A DNA stretch of 64,000 nucleotides from Sedimentitalea arenosa (GCF_016428585.1 NZ_JAELVR010000005.1:62001-126000); one strand, 5' to 3'. Counted from the stretch's first letter, positions 46,237 to 56,951 are shown. Notes: generated from the sequence alone by a model not told the origin. Translations and numbers: made by a program.

Positions 46237-46503
46237 ATGACGACAGAAACCGAACTGATGCTCAAGGGCTATGGGCTGACCACGGCCGAGATTTTCTATC
46301 GCATGCCGGATTATACGAGCGTTCTCAACAGCTTCGTCTGGCAGGACTATGACCTGGCGCCGGATCATCCGGCGCTGTTCAAGTTCGTCGAGTTCTGGCA
46401 ACGCGAGATCGAAGGGCCGCTGCATTCCGTGCGCTTCACGCACCGCAAGCTGCTGTCCTCGGGCGAGTGGCAGAACCAGGTGGGCGAGTTCACGCTGCAC
46501 TGA
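46237..46503 (+). CDS. Usg-like small protein
   Basis: An 88-residue protein of the alphaproteobacterial Usg family, seen often near trp or other housekeeping genes. The sequence has a conserved aromatic core (GYGLTTAEIFYRMPDYTSVL, FVWQDYDLAPDHPAL) and ends with the motif RKLLSSGEWQN. No catalytic motif is known. ATG 46237 is used, with AGGTG six bases before; a GTG at 46228 is an alternative start. The gene is divergent from gyrA. Confidence 0.85.
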   Translation: MTTETELMLKGYGLTTAEIFYRMPDYTSVLNSFVWQDYDLAPDHPALFKFVEFWQREIEGPLHSVRFTHRKLLSSGEWQNQVGEFTLH

Positions 46504-46642
46504 GCGGTCCCCGGACCCGGGCCATTCGCGGGGTGTGCCAGGCGTGCAGATCGCGTGCATACGCCGTGCATACGCGCTGTATGGCCGGTCGGCACCCAGA
46601 CGCGCCCTGTCGGAGAGCGGGTGTCAGCGGAGGAGAGCCGGG

Positions 46643-48250
46643 TCAGCCGGCGCGCCAGACGGTGGCGCTGCATCCGTTCGTGGCGACGTTGGTGTAGCTG
46701 TTGCCATCGGCAGACAGCGTGCCGCTGGCGTAGATCGTCGCGGTGGGAAACCGGAGCACGAAATTCATCTTGCGCCCGTCCAGCGTGACCTGCGTCGCGG
46801 CGGTCTGGCCCAGAGAGTCGGTGAGCGGGCCGCTGAACGTGTTGGGCCCGGTGCGGCGATACCGGACGGTGCCGGTGGTCTGGATGAAGAGCGGGCACTT
46901 GGCGCGGAATTGCCAGGAGCCGGAAAGATCGACGCCGCCGCGCTGGCCCGGTGTGTCGGGAGCGGGTTGCGCGACGACGGCCTTGCAGCGGCGGCCGGCG
47001 GAGTCGCGCAGCAGGGCGAGCGCGCGACCGGTGCCCAGATCGGTGGGTGCGAGATTGGCCCCGGTGTCGGTGATGAAGCGCTGGAAGGCGCTGCGGGTGC
47101 GCGCGCCGATGATGCCGTCGGCGGTGCCGGCGGAACAGCCCGCCGCGTTGAGGGCCTGCTGGGTGTCGCGGATGATGGCGCGGCGATCCGGCGCAACGGC
47201 GGGGGGCGCGGGCGCGGGCGGGGGCGCGTCGGGCGTGTCTGTCCCGGCCTTGTCCGTTTGCGCCAGCAGGTGTTCGGCCATGCGATAGGAGAACGCCTCG
47301 GACCGGTCCGCATAGCGATCGAGGAAGGCCTGCAAGGCGGCCGCCGTGCCGATCGAGCGGGCCAGGTCGAAATCCTGCCGCATCTGGTCCGGGGGAAGGG
47401 CGGCCATGCGCGCCTGGGGGTCCGCTTCGGATGGCTCTGCCGTATCCGGTGACGGGTCGGGCGCGGCGCTGTCGGCAGGGGCGAAATAGAAGTCGCCCAG
47501 CAATTCGTCGTAATAGGCCGGGAATTGCTGGTGGTTCACGGTGCGGGCCAACCGGCGCACGTCGACGCGCAGATCGGCCACCAGCGCGCGCAGTTCGAGC
47601 CCCGGCGTCGACAGGCGCGGCAGCAGCGCCCGCGTGAAGACGGAGTTGCGCGCCGGGTCGTCCTCGGTCAGCTCGTCCAGCGCCAGTTGCCCGGCCCCGG
47701 CGGAGAAGATGACGAAGGTGCCCTGCGGCGCGGTGATCCGGCCGAGGCCGCGGGTGCCGCCGATGCTGCGCCCGGTCGTGGTTTCGAACGGGTTGTTGCG
47801 GCAGGCGTCGATGATCGCGATGGTCATTCGCGCCCCGGTCGCGCGGACCCGGTCGAGCAGGGCCGACAGGGCGATGGACTCGGACTTGATGAAATCGCGC
47901 TCGCCCGAGGCGGGGGCGACGATGTCGGTGGGCAGCAGGTAGTTCTCGCCGTCGATCTCGACCCCGTGGCCGGCATAGAACATGAAGGCCGTGTCGCCCG
48001 GTTGCAGGCGGCTGGTGAAGGTCGAGATGCTGCGGTTCATCTCGCGCCGGTCGGCATCTGTGGTGGTGAGGATCTCGAACCCCTGTGCGCGCAGGGTGGC
48101 GGCGATCGCCTCGGCATCGGCGACGGCCTTGTCTAGCGGCGCGACGTCGCTGTAGGCGTCGTTGCCGATCACGAGGCCGATGCGGCGGTCGGCGGCGGCG
48201 GTCAGGGGCAGCAGGACGGCGAGAAGGAAAACGGCGAGGAGTCGGGGCAA
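46643..48250 (-). CDS. Caspase-like (C14) peptidase with peptidoglycan-binding-like domain
   Basis: A 535-residue exported protein. A signal peptide (MPRLLAVFLLAVLLPLTAAA) is followed by a caspase p20-type domain with catalytic His95 (FYAGHG) and Cys150 (IIDACRNNP). Then come a Pro/Ala-rich linker (about 350-370), a putative peptidoglycan-binding fold (TQQALNAAGCSAGTADGIIGARTRSAFQRF), and a C-terminal beta-rich region with several Cys. The start is TTG at 48250 with AAAGG upstream. Bacterial orthocaspases cleave after basic residues and act in stress or signalling. The radical SAM gene lies 66 bases upstream on the same strand. Confidence 0.86.
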   Translation of the reverse strand: MPRLLAVFLLAVLLPLTAAADRRIGLVIGNDAYSDVAPLDKAVADAEAIAATLRAQGFEILTTTDADRREMNRSISTFTSRLQPGDTAFMFYAGHGVEIDGENYLLPTDIVAPASGERDFIKSESIALSALLDRVRATGARMTIAIIDACRNNPFETTTGRSIGGTRGLGRITAPQGTFVIFSAGAGQLALDELTEDDPARNSVFTRALLPRLSTPGLELRALVADLRVDVRRLARTVNHQQFPAYYDELLGDFYFAPADSAAPDPSPDTAEPSEADPQARMAALPPDQMRQDFDLARSIGTAAALQAFLDRYADRSEAFSYRMAEHLLAQTDKAGTDTPDAPPPAPAPPAVAPDRRAIIRDTQQALNAAGCSAGTADGIIGARTRSAFQRFITDTGANLAPTDLGTGRALALLRDSAGRRCKAVVAQPAPDTPGQRGGVDLSGSWQFRAKCPLFIQTTGTVRYRRTGPNTFSGPLTDSLGQTAATQVTLDGRKMNFVLRFPTATIYASGTLSADGNSYTNVATNGCSATVWRAG

Positions 48251-48316
48251 ACCGGACCTTTCAAGTGATTCTGCCCCGAGTATAGCGCGCCTTGGCGGTC
48301 CGGTCGGTAATCGGGT

Positions 48317-49270
48317 TCACGCCGAACAGCTGGCCCCGCCCAGAACGCAGAACTTGGCGCAATGGGGATGGTTCAGCTGCACGTCGCGCTCGGCCTCGGC
48401 GAGGGTTTCGCCCAGCTCGAATTCGGGCGTGTAGGGCAGCAGCGTGCAGGCCAGCACGGTGGGGTGCGCCGCCCCCTTCCGCTTGACCACCATGCGCGAG
48501 GAGGCGCACATCACGTCGCGCGGGCTCTTGCCGAGGATGTCCCAGCAGGCGGTGGTGATCTCGGGCACTTCGGCGGTTTCGTCCATTTCCGGGAAGAGCA
48601 CGGTCTGGCCGGGGTCGGACGCGTCGATGTCAAAGCCCTCGCGGGCGAAGAGCGCGGCATAGCCCGCGCGGCTTTCGGCGTCGCTGTCGGCCCAGACCGA
48701 GCGCCCGGCGACCGTCATCCGCAGCCCGGCGTCGCGCAGCCAGCGCATCCCTTCGAGCGTCTTGTCGTAGCTGCCCGCGCCGCGTTCGCGGTCGTGCACC
48801 TCGGGGCGGAAATGGTCGAGCGAGATGCGCAGGGTGAGCCGGTCGCCATGGTCGGCCTGCAGCGCCAGAAGCCCCGCGCGCACGGACTTGCGCATCATCG
48901 GGCGCATCGCGTTGGTGAGGATCAGGACCTCGTAGCCGCGCTGCAGTGCCGCGCCGGCCATGTCGATCATCTGCGGGTTCATGAAGGGTTCGCCGCCGGT
49001 GAAGCCGATCTCGCGCAGGGGCCAGCCGCGGGCGGTGACCTGGTCGAGATAGGTCTCGACCTCGGCGCGGGTGATGTAGACCAGCGCGTCGTTGGTCGGG
49101 CTGGACAGGATATAGCAGTTGGCACATTCGATATTGCAGAGCGTGCCGGTGTTGAACCAGAGCGTTTCCGGATGGCTGAGCGCGACGGACGCGCGGGTCT
49201 GGCCGTCGGCGGTGACGTGGGGATCCCGAAACTTGCCCGAATTGGCGGTGGCGGCGTCGAGATCTTTCAT
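48317..49270 (-). CDS. Radical SAM protein with extra C-terminal cysteines
   Basis: A 317-residue radical SAM enzyme. The 4Fe-4S motif CNIECANC gives Cys45, Cys49 and Cys52 (C-x3-C-x2-C), followed by the SAM-binding GGEPFMNPQ and a typical Ser/Thr strand. The C-terminus contains additional Cys (CASS, LACTLL, CAKFCVLGGASC) that could hold a second cluster as in SPASM or related proteins. The substrate is unknown. ATG at 49270 begins the homologous part. It may be co-transcribed with the caspase-like gene downstream. Confidence 0.86.
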   Translation of the reverse strand: MKDLDAATANSGKFRDPHVTADGQTRASVALSHPETLWFNTGTLCNIECANCYILSSPTNDALVYITRAEVETYLDQVTARGWPLREIGFTGGEPFMNPQMIDMAGAALQRGYEVLILTNAMRPMMRKSVRAGLLALQADHGDRLTLRISLDHFRPEVHDRERGAGSYDKTLEGMRWLRDAGLRMTVAGRSVWADSDAESRAGYAALFAREGFDIDASDPGQTVLFPEMDETAEVPEITTACWDILGKSPRDVMCASSRMVVKRKGAAHPTVLACTLLPYTPEFELGETLAEAERDVQLNHPHCAKFCVLGGASCSA

Positions 49271-49430
49271 GGGCGGTCCGTTCCTGTTGTCATGGGGGCT
49301 GTCTATCCAAGCCGGGGCAGGGGTGAAAGTCGCCGTCCGCGCTGTGACACAGTTGTGATCCGGGGTGCGGATGATGTAACTGGGGCGCAATCCCAGGTCG
49401 GCCCCGCCGGCCCAAATGTCAGGACAGCCC

Positions 49431-50888
49431 ATGGTCTCGCGCGTCATACCCGTCGATCCGTTCGACCTGGTGATCTTTGGCGGCACCGGCGATTTGGCGC
49501 GGCGCAAGATCCTGCCGGGGTTGTTCCGCCGCTATTGCGCCGGCCAGATGCCCGAGGAGGCGCGCATCGTGGGGGCGGCGCGGTCGGCGCTGTCCAGCGA
49601 GGATTACCGCGCGCTGGTGGCGGAGTCGGTGCGCGAGGTCTCCGGCGGGCGGGCCTGCGAGGACGGTACGCTGGACGGGTTTCTGGCGCGGCTCGACTAT
49701 GTGCGGATCGATGCGCGCGGCAGCGATGGCTGGGAGGACCTTGCGGCGCTGATGCGGCCGGAGATGGTGCGGGCGTTCTATTTCTCGGTCGGGCCGGGGC
49801 TGTTCGGCGACCTGGCCGAGCGCATCCACCTGCACGGGATGGCGAGTGAACTGGCGCGGATCGTGGTGGAGAAGCCCTTTGGCCACGACCTGGCGAGCGC
49901 GCGGGAGTTGAACGCCACGCTGGCCGCGCATTTCGACGAGGGCCAGATCTACCGGATCGACCATTACCTGGGCAAGGAGACGGTGCAGAACCTGATGGCG
50001 ATCCGCTTCGGGAACATGCTGTTCGAGCCGCTCTGGAACAGCCAGTACGTGGATCACATCCAGATCACCGTGGCCGAGACCGTGGGCGTGGGCGGGCGCG
50101 GCGAATATTACGACACCGCGGGCGCGATGCGGGACATGGTGCAGAACCACCTGATGCAGCTTCTGTGCCTGATCGCGATGGAGCCGCCGGCCAAGTTCGA
50201 TCCGGACGCGGTGCGGGACGAGAAGCTCAAGGTGATCCGGGCGCTCGACCCGGTGGAGCCGCATCACATCGTGCGTGGCCAGTACCTGGCGCAGGACGGC
50301 GAACATCCGGGCTATCGCGAGGCGGTGAACGATCCGCGCAGCCGCACCGAAAGCTACATCGCGCTGAAGACCCACGTGAGCAACTGGCGCTGGGCGGGCA
50401 CGCCCTTCTACCTGCGCACCGGCAAGCGGCTGGTGGCGCGCTCCTCGGTGATCAACGTGATGTTCAAGGACGCGCCGCATTCGATCTTCGGGCAGGAGGC
50501 GGGGCGACATGCGAACGTGCTGTCGATCCGGTTGCAGCCGAACGAGGGCATCACGCTGCAGGTGACGATCAAGGAGCCCGGACCCGGCGGCATGCGGCTG
50601 GTGGACGTGCCGCTGGACATGACCTTTGCCGAGGCGCTGGGCCCGGACGGGGAGGACCCGCCCGATGCCTATGAACGGCTCATCATGGACGTGATCCGGG
50701 GCAACCAGACCCTGTTCATGCGCGGCGACGAGGTCGAGGCCGCCTGGGCCTGGACCGACCCGATCATCGCGGGCTGGCAGAGCCGGGGCGAGGTGCCCAA
50801 GCCTTACGACAGCGGCAGCACCGGGCCCGGGGATGCCGACCTGCTGATGAAACGTGACCACCGGGCCTGGAGGGGGATCAAGCCGTGA
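49431..50888 (+). CDS. zwf: Glucose-6-phosphate 1-dehydrogenase
   Basis: NADP-linked first enzyme of the Entner-Doudoroff and pentose phosphate routes, 485 residues. NADP motif GGTGDLA at about 16-22, catalytic region RIDHYLGKE near 175 with the active-site His, and the sequence ATFEP-like NMLFEPLWN. ATG 49431 has AGGA seven bases before; ATG at 49416, five codons upstream, lacks a ribosome site. The stop overlaps the pgl GTG. With pgl and pgi it forms the usual three-gene unit. No edd or eda is in the window. Confidence 0.95.
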   Translation: MVSRVIPVDPFDLVIFGGTGDLARRKILPGLFRRYCAGQMPEEARIVGAARSALSSEDYRALVAESVREVSGGRACEDGTLDGFLARLDYVRIDARGSDGWEDLAALMRPEMVRAFYFSVGPGLFGDLAERIHLHGMASELARIVVEKPFGHDLASARELNATLAAHFDEGQIYRIDHYLGKETVQNLMAIRFGNMLFEPLWNSQYVDHIQITVAETVGVGGRGEYYDTAGAMRDMVQNHLMQLLCLIAMEPPAKFDPDAVRDEKLKVIRALDPVEPHHIVRGQYLAQDGEHPGYREAVNDPRSRTESYIALKTHVSNWRWAGTPFYLRTGKRLVARSSVINVMFKDAPHSIFGQEAGRHANVLSIRLQPNEGITLQVTIKEPGPGGMRLVDVPLDMTFAEALGPDGEDPPDAYERLIMDVIRGNQTLFMRGDEVEAAWAWTDPIIAGWQSRGEVPKPYDSGSTGPGDADLLMKRDHRAWRGIKP

Positions 50889-51556
50889 AGATCATCGACT
50901 ACGCCGACCGGGACATGGCCGCCGTGGGCATCGCCGACATGCTCGCCGGGGCGCTGAAATCCTGTCTGCTGACCCATGACAAAGCCTCGCTGGCGGTGCC
51001 CGGCGGCACGACGCCAGGGCCGATCTTCGACGTGCTCTGCGCCGCCGACCTGCCCTGGGACAGGCTGCACGTGCTGCCCACGGACGAGCGGTGGGTCGCG
51101 CCGGACGATCCGCGCGCCAACGGGCGGCTGATCCGCGAGCGGTTGCTGACCGGGCGGGCGGCGGCGGCGCGTTACGTGTCGCTGCAGTCCGACACCGCAC
51201 GCCCCGAGGACGCGGTGGCGGAGATCGCCGCGCGGATCGCGCCGGACCTGCCGATCTCGGTCCTGCTGCTGGGAATGGGGGCGGACATGCACACGGCGTC
51301 GCTGTTTCCCGGGTGCGCGGGTCTGGACGCGGCCCTGGCGGCGGATGCGCCGACGGTGGTGGCGATGCGCCCGGACGCCGCGCCGGAACCACGGATCAGC
51401 CTGTCGGCGCGGGTTCTGGATGACGCGATGAGCAAGCACCTGGTGATCTTCGGCGCCGACAAGCGTGCGGCGCTGGACCGGGCGATGACGCTGCCGCCCG
51501 AAGAGGCGCCGATACGGGCGGTGATGGACGACATGACCGTGCACTGGGCCGAGTAG
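50885..51556 (+). CDS. pgl: 6-phosphogluconolactonase
   Basis: Hydrolyses 6-phosphoglucono-lactone. The 223-residue protein belongs to the DevB/Pgl type. Motifs are [15 protein letters not shown] (N-terminal), VLPTDERWV, and [16 protein letters not shown], the last being the phosphate and active-site region. It starts with GTG overlapping the zwf stop (GTGA) and ends 2 bases before pgi, so it is co-translated within the operon. Confidence 0.94.
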   Translation: MKIIDYADRDMAAVGIADMLAGALKSCLLTHDKASLAVPGGTTPGPIFDVLCAADLPWDRLHVLPTDERWVAPDDPRANGRLIRERLLTGRAAAARYVSLQSDTARPEDAVAEIAARIAPDLPISVLLLGMGADMHTASLFPGCAGLDAALAADAPTVVAMRPDAAPEPRISLSARVLDDAMSKHLVIFGADKRAALDRAMTLPPEEAPIRAVMDDMTVHWAE

Positions 51557-51558
51557 CC

Positions 51559-53178
51559 ATGGTGGACTGGGCCCCTCTGAAGGCGTTGCACGCCGCGGGT
51601 ACCGGGCAGCGCATCGCCGATCTTTTTGCCGAGGATCCTGGCCGGGCCGCGGCGTTCAGTCTGCGGCTGGACGACATGCTGCTCGATTTTTCCAAGACCG
51701 CCGTGACGCAAGAGGTGCGGCGCGCGCTGATCGCGCTCTGTGACGCAGCCGGGCTGGCCGCGCGGCGCGAGGCGATGTTCACGGGGGCCGCGATCAACAC
51801 CACCGAAGGCCGCGCGGTGCTGCACACGGCGCTGCGCAACCTCGACGGTGGTCCGGTGCGGGTGGAGGGCCGCGACGTGATGCCGGGGGTGCGCGCCACG
51901 CTCGACCGGATGCGCGACTTTGCCGGCCGCGTGCGACGGGGCGAGCTGCGCGGGGCCGGGGGGGCGATCACCGACGTGGTGAACATCGGCATCGGCGGCT
52001 CGGACCTGGGTCCGGCGATGGCGACGCGGGCGCTGGCGCCCTATCACGACGGGCCGCGCTGTCATTTCGTGTCGAACGTGGACGGGGCTGATATCGCCGA
52101 CACGCTGTGCGGGCTGGATGCGACGCGCACGCTGGTCATCGTGGTGTCAAAGACCTTCACCACCGTCGAGACCATGACCAACGCCCGCACCGCGCGCGCC
52201 TGGATGGAGGCGGGCGGCGGCGACGCGTCAACCCAGTTCGCCGCCGTGTCGACCGCGCCCGAGCGCACCGCCGCCTTCGGGGTGCCAAGCGCGCAGGTCT
52301 TCGGGTTCGAGGACTGGGTCGGCGGGCGGTATTCGGTCTGGGGGCCGGTGGGCCTTGCGCTGATGCTGGCGATCGGGCCGGATGCGTTCGACGCCTTTTT
52401 ACGCGGCGGGCAGGCGATGGACGCGCATTTCCGCACTGCGGACTGGACGGACAACCTGCCGGTGATGCTGGGTCTGGTCGGGCTGTGGCATGCCCATGTC
52501 TGCGGTTATCCGACCCGCGCGGTGCTGCCCTATGACCAGCGCCTCGCCCGGTTGCCGGCCTATCTGCAGCAGCTTGAAATGGAATCCAACGGCAAGCGGG
52601 TCGAGATCGACGGCCGGGTGGTCGAAGGCCGGACCGCTCCCGTGGTCTGGGGCGAACCCGGAACCGACGGCCAGCACGCTTTTTTCCAGTTGCTGCACCA
52701 GGGGACGGACGTGGTGCCCTGCGAGTTCCTGATCGCGGCGCGGGGACACGAGCCGGACCTGGCGCACCAGCACCGGCTGCTGGTCGCCAATTGCCTCGCG
52801 CAGTCCGAAGCCCTGATGATCGGGCGCCCGCTGGATGCGGCGCGCGCCGTGCTGGCGGATCGGGGCCTGGATGCGGAGGAGCTGGAACGCCAGGCGCGGC
52901 ACCGGGTGTTTCCCGGCAACCGGCCGTCGGTGACGCTGGCCTATCCGCAGCTGACCCCGTTCACGCTGGGCCGGATCATCGCGCTCTATGAACACCGGGT
53001 GTTCGTCGAGGGGGTGATCCTGGGGATCAATTCCTTTGACCAGTGGGGCGTCGAACTGGGCAAGGAACTGGCCACCTCGCTGGGGCCGATGGTCGATGGC
53101 CAAGACGGCACGGATGGCAAGGACGGATCGACCGCGGCGCTGATCGATTTTCTGCGGAGCGCGGGGCGGCCCGCCTAG
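51559..53178 (+). CDS. pgi: Glucose-6-phosphate isomerase
   Basis: Interconverts glucose 6-phosphate and fructose 6-phosphate; 539 residues. Family signatures are [13 protein letters not shown] (about 140-152), the phosphate-binding SKTFTTVET (about 197-205), [11 protein letters not shown] and the C-terminal [14 protein letters not shown]. The C-terminal end ([19 protein letters not shown]) is unusually polar but still within the family's range. It closes the zwf-pgl-pgi operon and converges on the thioesterase gene, sharing CTAG at the stops. Confidence 0.95.
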   Translation: MVDWAPLKALHAAGTGQRIADLFAEDPGRAAAFSLRLDDMLLDFSKTAVTQEVRRALIALCDAAGLAARREAMFTGAAINTTEGRAVLHTALRNLDGGPVRVEGRDVMPGVRATLDRMRDFAGRVRRGELRGAGGAITDVVNIGIGGSDLGPAMATRALAPYHDGPRCHFVSNVDGADIADTLCGLDATRTLVIVVSKTFTTVETMTNARTARAWMEAGGGDASTQFAAVSTAPERTAAFGVPSAQVFGFEDWVGGRYSVWGPVGLALMLAIGPDAFDAFLRGGQAMDAHFRTADWTDNLPVMLGLVGLWHAHVCGYPTRAVLPYDQRLARLPAYLQQLEMESNGKRVEIDGRVVEGRTAPVVWGEPGTDGQHAFFQLLHQGTDVVPCEFLIAARGHEPDLAHQHRLLVANCLAQSEALMIGRPLDAARAVLADRGLDAEELERQARHRVFPGNRPSVTLAYPQLTPFTLGRIIALYEHRVFVEGVILGINSFDQWGVELGKELATSLGPMVDGQDGTDGKDGSTAALIDFLRSAGRPA

Positions 53179-53648
53179 CTTTCGGCGGTCGCGCCGTCCT
53201 GCAGGAACCGCTGGCGCAGGGCGTCGGGCAGGGGCCATCTGCCCGATCCGTCCGGGCGCATCATGACCATGATGCCGGTCATCGTCGCGCGCAGATCGCC
53301 CGACCACAATTCCTGCCGGATCGTGAAGGAGGTGGTGCGGAAGGCGGTGACGCGGGCGGTGGCGACGTAATCCTCGCCCATTACCATCTCGCGCAGGAAC
53401 TGCATCTCGGCGCTGCGCAGCACCGTGCGCGGCAGCGGCTGATCTTCGTAGAAGGGGGCGCAGACGCGGGAGAAATACGCGACGCGCAGCGATTCGAACC
53501 AGCCCATGTAGGCCTTGTTGTTGACGTGGTTGAGCACGTCCAGCTCGGCATAGCGGACCTTGTCGGCCAGCGCGACGGGCTGCGGTGTTTCGATGCCGAA
53601 GGCGCGTTGCTCCTCGGGCGTGAGCGGGGTGTGATATCGCAGGATCAT
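53175..53648 (-). CDS. Acyl-CoA thioesterase (hotdog fold)
   Basis: A 157-residue hotdog-fold enzyme of the 4-hydroxybenzoyl-CoA thioesterase type. The catalytic region is [22 protein letters not shown] with the Asp/Asn and the His of the family. The substrate is unknown; it may clip acyl-CoAs of medium length. ATG 53648 is used because the 20 codons upstream lack homology. The gene is divergent from the acyl-CoA synthetase gene at 53838 across 189 bases, which suggests related metabolism. Confidence 0.87.
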   Translation of the reverse strand: MILRYHTPLTPEEQRAFGIETPQPVALADKVRYAELDVLNHVNNKAYMGWFESLRVAYFSRVCAPFYEDQPLPRTVLRSAEMQFLREMVMGEDYVATARVTAFRTTSFTIRQELWSGDLRATMTGIMVMMRPDGSGRWPLPDALRQRFLQDGATAES

Positions 53649-53837
53649 GCGCCGAGCGGTATCCACAGCCGGCGAAAGGGGCAAGCCCGATGTTGCCAAG
53701 CCGCGCATTCGCTGTAATTTGACGCCAGGGAGGAGACAGACCCCGACGCGCGCACCGGATGATGCGCGAGGGTCGCTGTTTCAAGACAACGCAAACCAGT
53801 CGCCGGCCACCGCGCCGGACCGAGGAAGGAACCTGCC

Positions 53838-55457
53838 ATGCTGGGCCAGATGATGACCGCCCCCCTGTTGATCTCGTCCTTGATCGACCATGCCGCGAAA
53901 TACCATGGCGACACGGAGATCGTGTCGGTGGAGACCGCCGGCGGCGCGACGACGACCACCTGGCGCGAGGTGGCCGCCAATGCGCGCAGGCTGGGCTCGG
54001 CGCTGAGCAAGCTGGGGCTGGACCCGCAGGCGCGTTGCGGCACCATCGCCTGGAACAACCGGCGGCATCTGGAGATCTATTTCGGTGTGTCGGGTGCCGG
54101 GTTCGTCTGCCACACGATCAACCCGCGCCTGTTTCCCGAGCAGCTGATCTACATCATCAACCATGCCGACGACCAGGTGCTGTTCCTGGACGCGACCTTT
54201 TTGCCGATTGCGGCCAAGCTGCGCGAGCACCTGCCGAACCTGAAGCACGTGATCCTGATGGGGCCGCGCGACGAGGCGATGGCCGAGCAGGTTCCAGGGC
54301 TGCTGTTCTATGACGAGTTCATCGAGACCGGGGATGCGGAGTTCGAGTGGCCGCAATTCGACGAGAACACCGCGTCGAGCCTCTGCTATACCTCGGGCAC
54401 CACGGGCAACCCCAAGGGCGTGCTCTATTCGCACCGCTCGACGCTGCTGCACAGTTTCGCCGCCAACCTCGCCGACACGCTGGGGCTGACGGCGATGGAC
54501 GTGGTGATGCCGGTGGTGCCGATGTTCCACGTCAACGCCTGGGGCGTGCCCTATTGCGCCGCGATGGCGGGCAGCCGGCTGGTGATGCCGGGGCCGGGGC
54601 TGGACGGGGAGAGCCTGGTCAAGCTGATCGACGGGCACAAGGTGACGATGGCGCTGGGCGTGCCGACGATCTGGCTGGGGCTGCTGGCGCATGCCAAGGG
54701 CATGGGCAGCAAGCTCGAGAGCCTGCAGCGCACGGTGGTCGGCGGCTCGGCCTGTCCGCCCTCGATGATGAAGCAGTTCCGCGACGATTTCGGCGTCGAC
54801 ACGATCCACGCCTGGGGCATGTCCGAGATGAGCCCGCTGGGGTCGGTCAACATCCCGCTCGCCAAGCATCGCGAGCTGCCCGAGGAGGCGCAGCATCGCC
54901 TGCGCGAGAGCCAGGGACGTCCGCCTTTCGGCGTCGAGCTGAAGATCGTCGATGACGAGGGCAACACCCTGCCCAATGACGGCAAGAGCCAGGGCGACCT
55001 GATGGTGCGCGGGCATTGGGTGCTGGACAGCTACTTCCGCATGCAGGACCGGACGCTGCTGCAGGACGGCTGGTTCGCCACCGGCGACGTGGGCACGATC
55101 GACGCGGACGGGTTCCTGACGATCCGCGACCGCTCCAAGGACATCATCAAGTCGGGCGGCGAATGGATCAGCTCGGTGGAGCTGGAGAACATCGCGGTCG
55201 CCCACCCGAAACTGGCCAATGCCGCGGTGATCGGGGTGCATCACCCGAAATGGGACGAACGCCCGGTCCTTGTGGCGGTGAAGGCCGAGGGAGAGGCGCC
55301 CACCGAAGAGGAGCTCCTGGCCTTCTACGAAGGCAAGATCGCCAGCTGGCAGGTGCCCGACAAGGTCGTCTTCATCGACGCGCTGCCGCTGAACGCGACC
55401 GGAAAGGTCCTGAAACGCGACCTGCGCGACCAGTTCGCCGATGTGCTGAAGCACTGA
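53838..55457 (+). CDS. Long-chain or medium-chain acyl-CoA synthetase
   Basis: ATP-dependent fatty acyl-CoA ligase of 539 residues. AMP-binding motif [16 protein letters not shown] (about 184-199), the A5-type [14 protein letters not shown]8 region [17 protein letters not shown] and the C-terminal Lys motif [14 protein letters not shown]. The FadD-type Pfam layout and length fit fatty acid activation. It begins with [25 protein letters not shown], a common N-terminus of this subgroup. A GC-rich hairpin follows 43 bases downstream. Confidence 0.9.
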   Translation: MLGQMMTAPLLISSLIDHAAKYHGDTEIVSVETAGGATTTTWREVAANARRLGSALSKLGLDPQARCGTIAWNNRRHLEIYFGVSGAGFVCHTINPRLFPEQLIYIINHADDQVLFLDATFLPIAAKLREHLPNLKHVILMGPRDEAMAEQVPGLLFYDEFIETGDAEFEWPQFDENTASSLCYTSGTTGNPKGVLYSHRSTLLHSFAANLADTLGLTAMDVVMPVVPMFHVNAWGVPYCAAMAGSRLVMPGPGLDGESLVKLIDGHKVTMALGVPTIWLGLLAHAKGMGSKLESLQRTVVGGSACPPSMMKQFRDDFGVDTIHAWGMSEMSPLGSVNIPLAKHRELPEEAQHRLRESQGRPPFGVELKIVDDEGNTLPNDGKSQGDLMVRGHWVLDSYFRMQDRTLLQDGWFATGDVGTIDADGFLTIRDRSKDIIKSGGEWISSVELENIAVAHPKLANAAVIGVHHPKWDERPVLVAVKAEGEAPTEEELLAFYEGKIASWQVPDKVVFIDALPLNATGKVLKRDLRDQFADVLKH

Positions 55458-55500
55458 GCGGGACGGACCGGCGTCTTTCAGTGCGGAGATGTAAGGCTTG

Positions 55501-55522
55501 CCCCGCGGATATGTCCGCGGGG
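55501..55522 (+). terminator. Hairpin downstream of the acyl-CoA synthetase gene
   Basis: CCCCGCGGA (55501-55509) pairs perfectly with TCCGCGGGG (55514-55522) around TATG. It follows the synthetase stop by 43 bases. No T-tract is present, so it may be a rho-assisted or processing structure rather than a classic terminator. It also marks the boundary with the decayed region. Confidence 0.45.
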
Positions 55523-55597
55523 TCATTCGGTCTGGTCCGGATCTGTTGCCGTATCTGTTTGGCGATGGCGTAGTGCGGTCCCCGGGGCTCAGCACTC

Positions 55598-56390
55598 ATA
55601 GCCGATAAATTGGTTGTCGCGAGTGCGATGACTGGCAGGAAAACCCTTGGGCATCTCTCGGATCGGGTCGCCGCGTGCCGCCAGAAGGTGAACTTGCCAA
55701 ACATCTCCCGATCCGGTTGCGCCGTTTGTAGCGGCGCTTGTCGTATTTCACCGTTTTCTCTCTGTTCCCGGCAAGGGATACAGGCGCGTATGCCTTTGTC
55801 TTTCAACGCGTCCCGGAACCGATCGGCGTCATGGTCACTGCCCCCGAGACGCCGTACCGTTATTCGCAATCGGCCCAACAAGGGTCGCGCGCCGAGGTTG
55901 TCGCTGACTTGCCCTGACGGGAAGAAGAGGCCGAGAGGACGCCCCGGACTGCCGCAGATGGCGTGCAGCCGGCGTGGATCCTGCCCTCGGTTGGGCCAAT
56001 CAGACGTCCACGCCGCCTTCTTGACGCCCAAGCGGGTCGTCGTGCGGTGCGCGTTCAGGTAGATGGTGTCGACCATCACCGCATTTTTCTCGCCATGCTC
56101 GGCGGCCGGACCGGCCATCATTCCGGCGAAGTTGCCCTTGTCGCTCCAACGTTTGCAACGATTTTGGAATGTCTTGTGCGGGCCGGTGGCAGCGGGTGCG
56201 TCGCGCAACCATAGGCCATTGAAGTTTCTGGAGGTAATACCACTCAATACACGGTGGCCAACAACGCATGTCTTGCCGTGCGACTTGCCATGGTCTTCTC
56301 CTCGCTTGCAGCCTCATGCCGCTGTTGCGCGAAAAGTCGACTTGTCCCGGTTGTTCAGATTTCCGAAACCTTCTCTTTTCCGGAACGATC
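55598..56390 (-). mobile_element. Degenerate IS5-family transposase remnant
   Basis: On the minus strand the family phrases appear in order but in different frames: WLRDAPAATGPHKTFQNR, KRWSDKGNFAGMMAG, AAEHGEKNAV and LGVKKAAWT (about 56247-55990), then DADRFRDALKDKGIRACIP, and finally MFGKF and CPRVFLPVIALA near 55680-55600. Comparing with the IS5 pattern, a stretch REKTVKYDKRRYKRRNRI is present only in another frame, so at least two frameshifts exist, and the strand with the middle catalytic Asp (normally ADRGYDAD) is altered. The N-terminal part is scrambled. No intact terminal inverted repeats or target duplication were found. It cannot be active. Confidence 0.75.
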
Positions 56391-56397
56391 AAGCCAT

Positions 56398-56889
56398 TCA
56401 GGCATAAGCCCCGGCGGAATAGGTCAGCTCGTAACTGTGGCTGTAGAGTTCAAAGACGTTGCCGAAGGGGTCCTCGACGTAGACCATCCGGTAGGGCTTC
56501 TCGCCCGGGAAGTATTCGCGCACGGGCATCCGCTGCTTGCCACCTGCCGCGACGATCCGTTCCAGCAGGCCTTCGAGGTCGGGGTCCTGGATCGCGAAGT
56601 GAAAGGTGCCGTGGCGACGATAGGCGAAGTTGTCCTCCGGAGCGTGGTTGCCCGCGAATTCGAAAAGCTCGATCCCGATGCCGTCTCCGGTGGACAGGTG
56701 TGCTATGCGAAGCCGCTCCCAGCCGGGGCCGAAGACGTCGGTACACATCACGCCGATGGCGGTGTCGTCCTCTGTGACTTCGCTGGGTTGCATGAGCACG
56801 TAGAAGCCCATGATCTCGGAGTAGAATTTCACGGCGGCGTCGAGATCCGGGACCGAGAGGCCGATGTGGGAAAAGATGCGCGGTGTCAT
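56398..56889 (-). CDS. Glyoxalase/VOC superfamily protein
   Basis: A 163-residue vicinal-oxygen-chelate protein of the lactoylglutathione lyase-like type. His8 (FSHIGLSVPD) and the motifs GIELFEF, GTFHFAIQDPD and DPFGNVFELYSHS supply the usual two His/two Glu metal ligands. The substrate is unknown. AGGAG is 6 bases upstream of the ATG. It is divergent from the LysR gene across 103 bases and is therefore the probable target of that regulator. It lies immediately next to the IS5 relic but looks intact. Confidence 0.87.
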   Translation of the reverse strand: MTPRIFSHIGLSVPDLDAAVKFYSEIMGFYVLMQPSEVTEDDTAIGVMCTDVFGPGWERLRIAHLSTGDGIGIELFEFAGNHAPEDNFAYRRHGTFHFAIQDPDLEGLLERIVAAGGKQRMPVREYFPGEKPYRMVYVEDPFGNVFELYSHSYELTYSAGAYA

Positions 56890-56951
56890 GTTGCGTCTCC
56901 TGGCGTTTGCGTCTGTCAGGGATGTAGACAGCACGAGCCCTTTTGTGAAAT

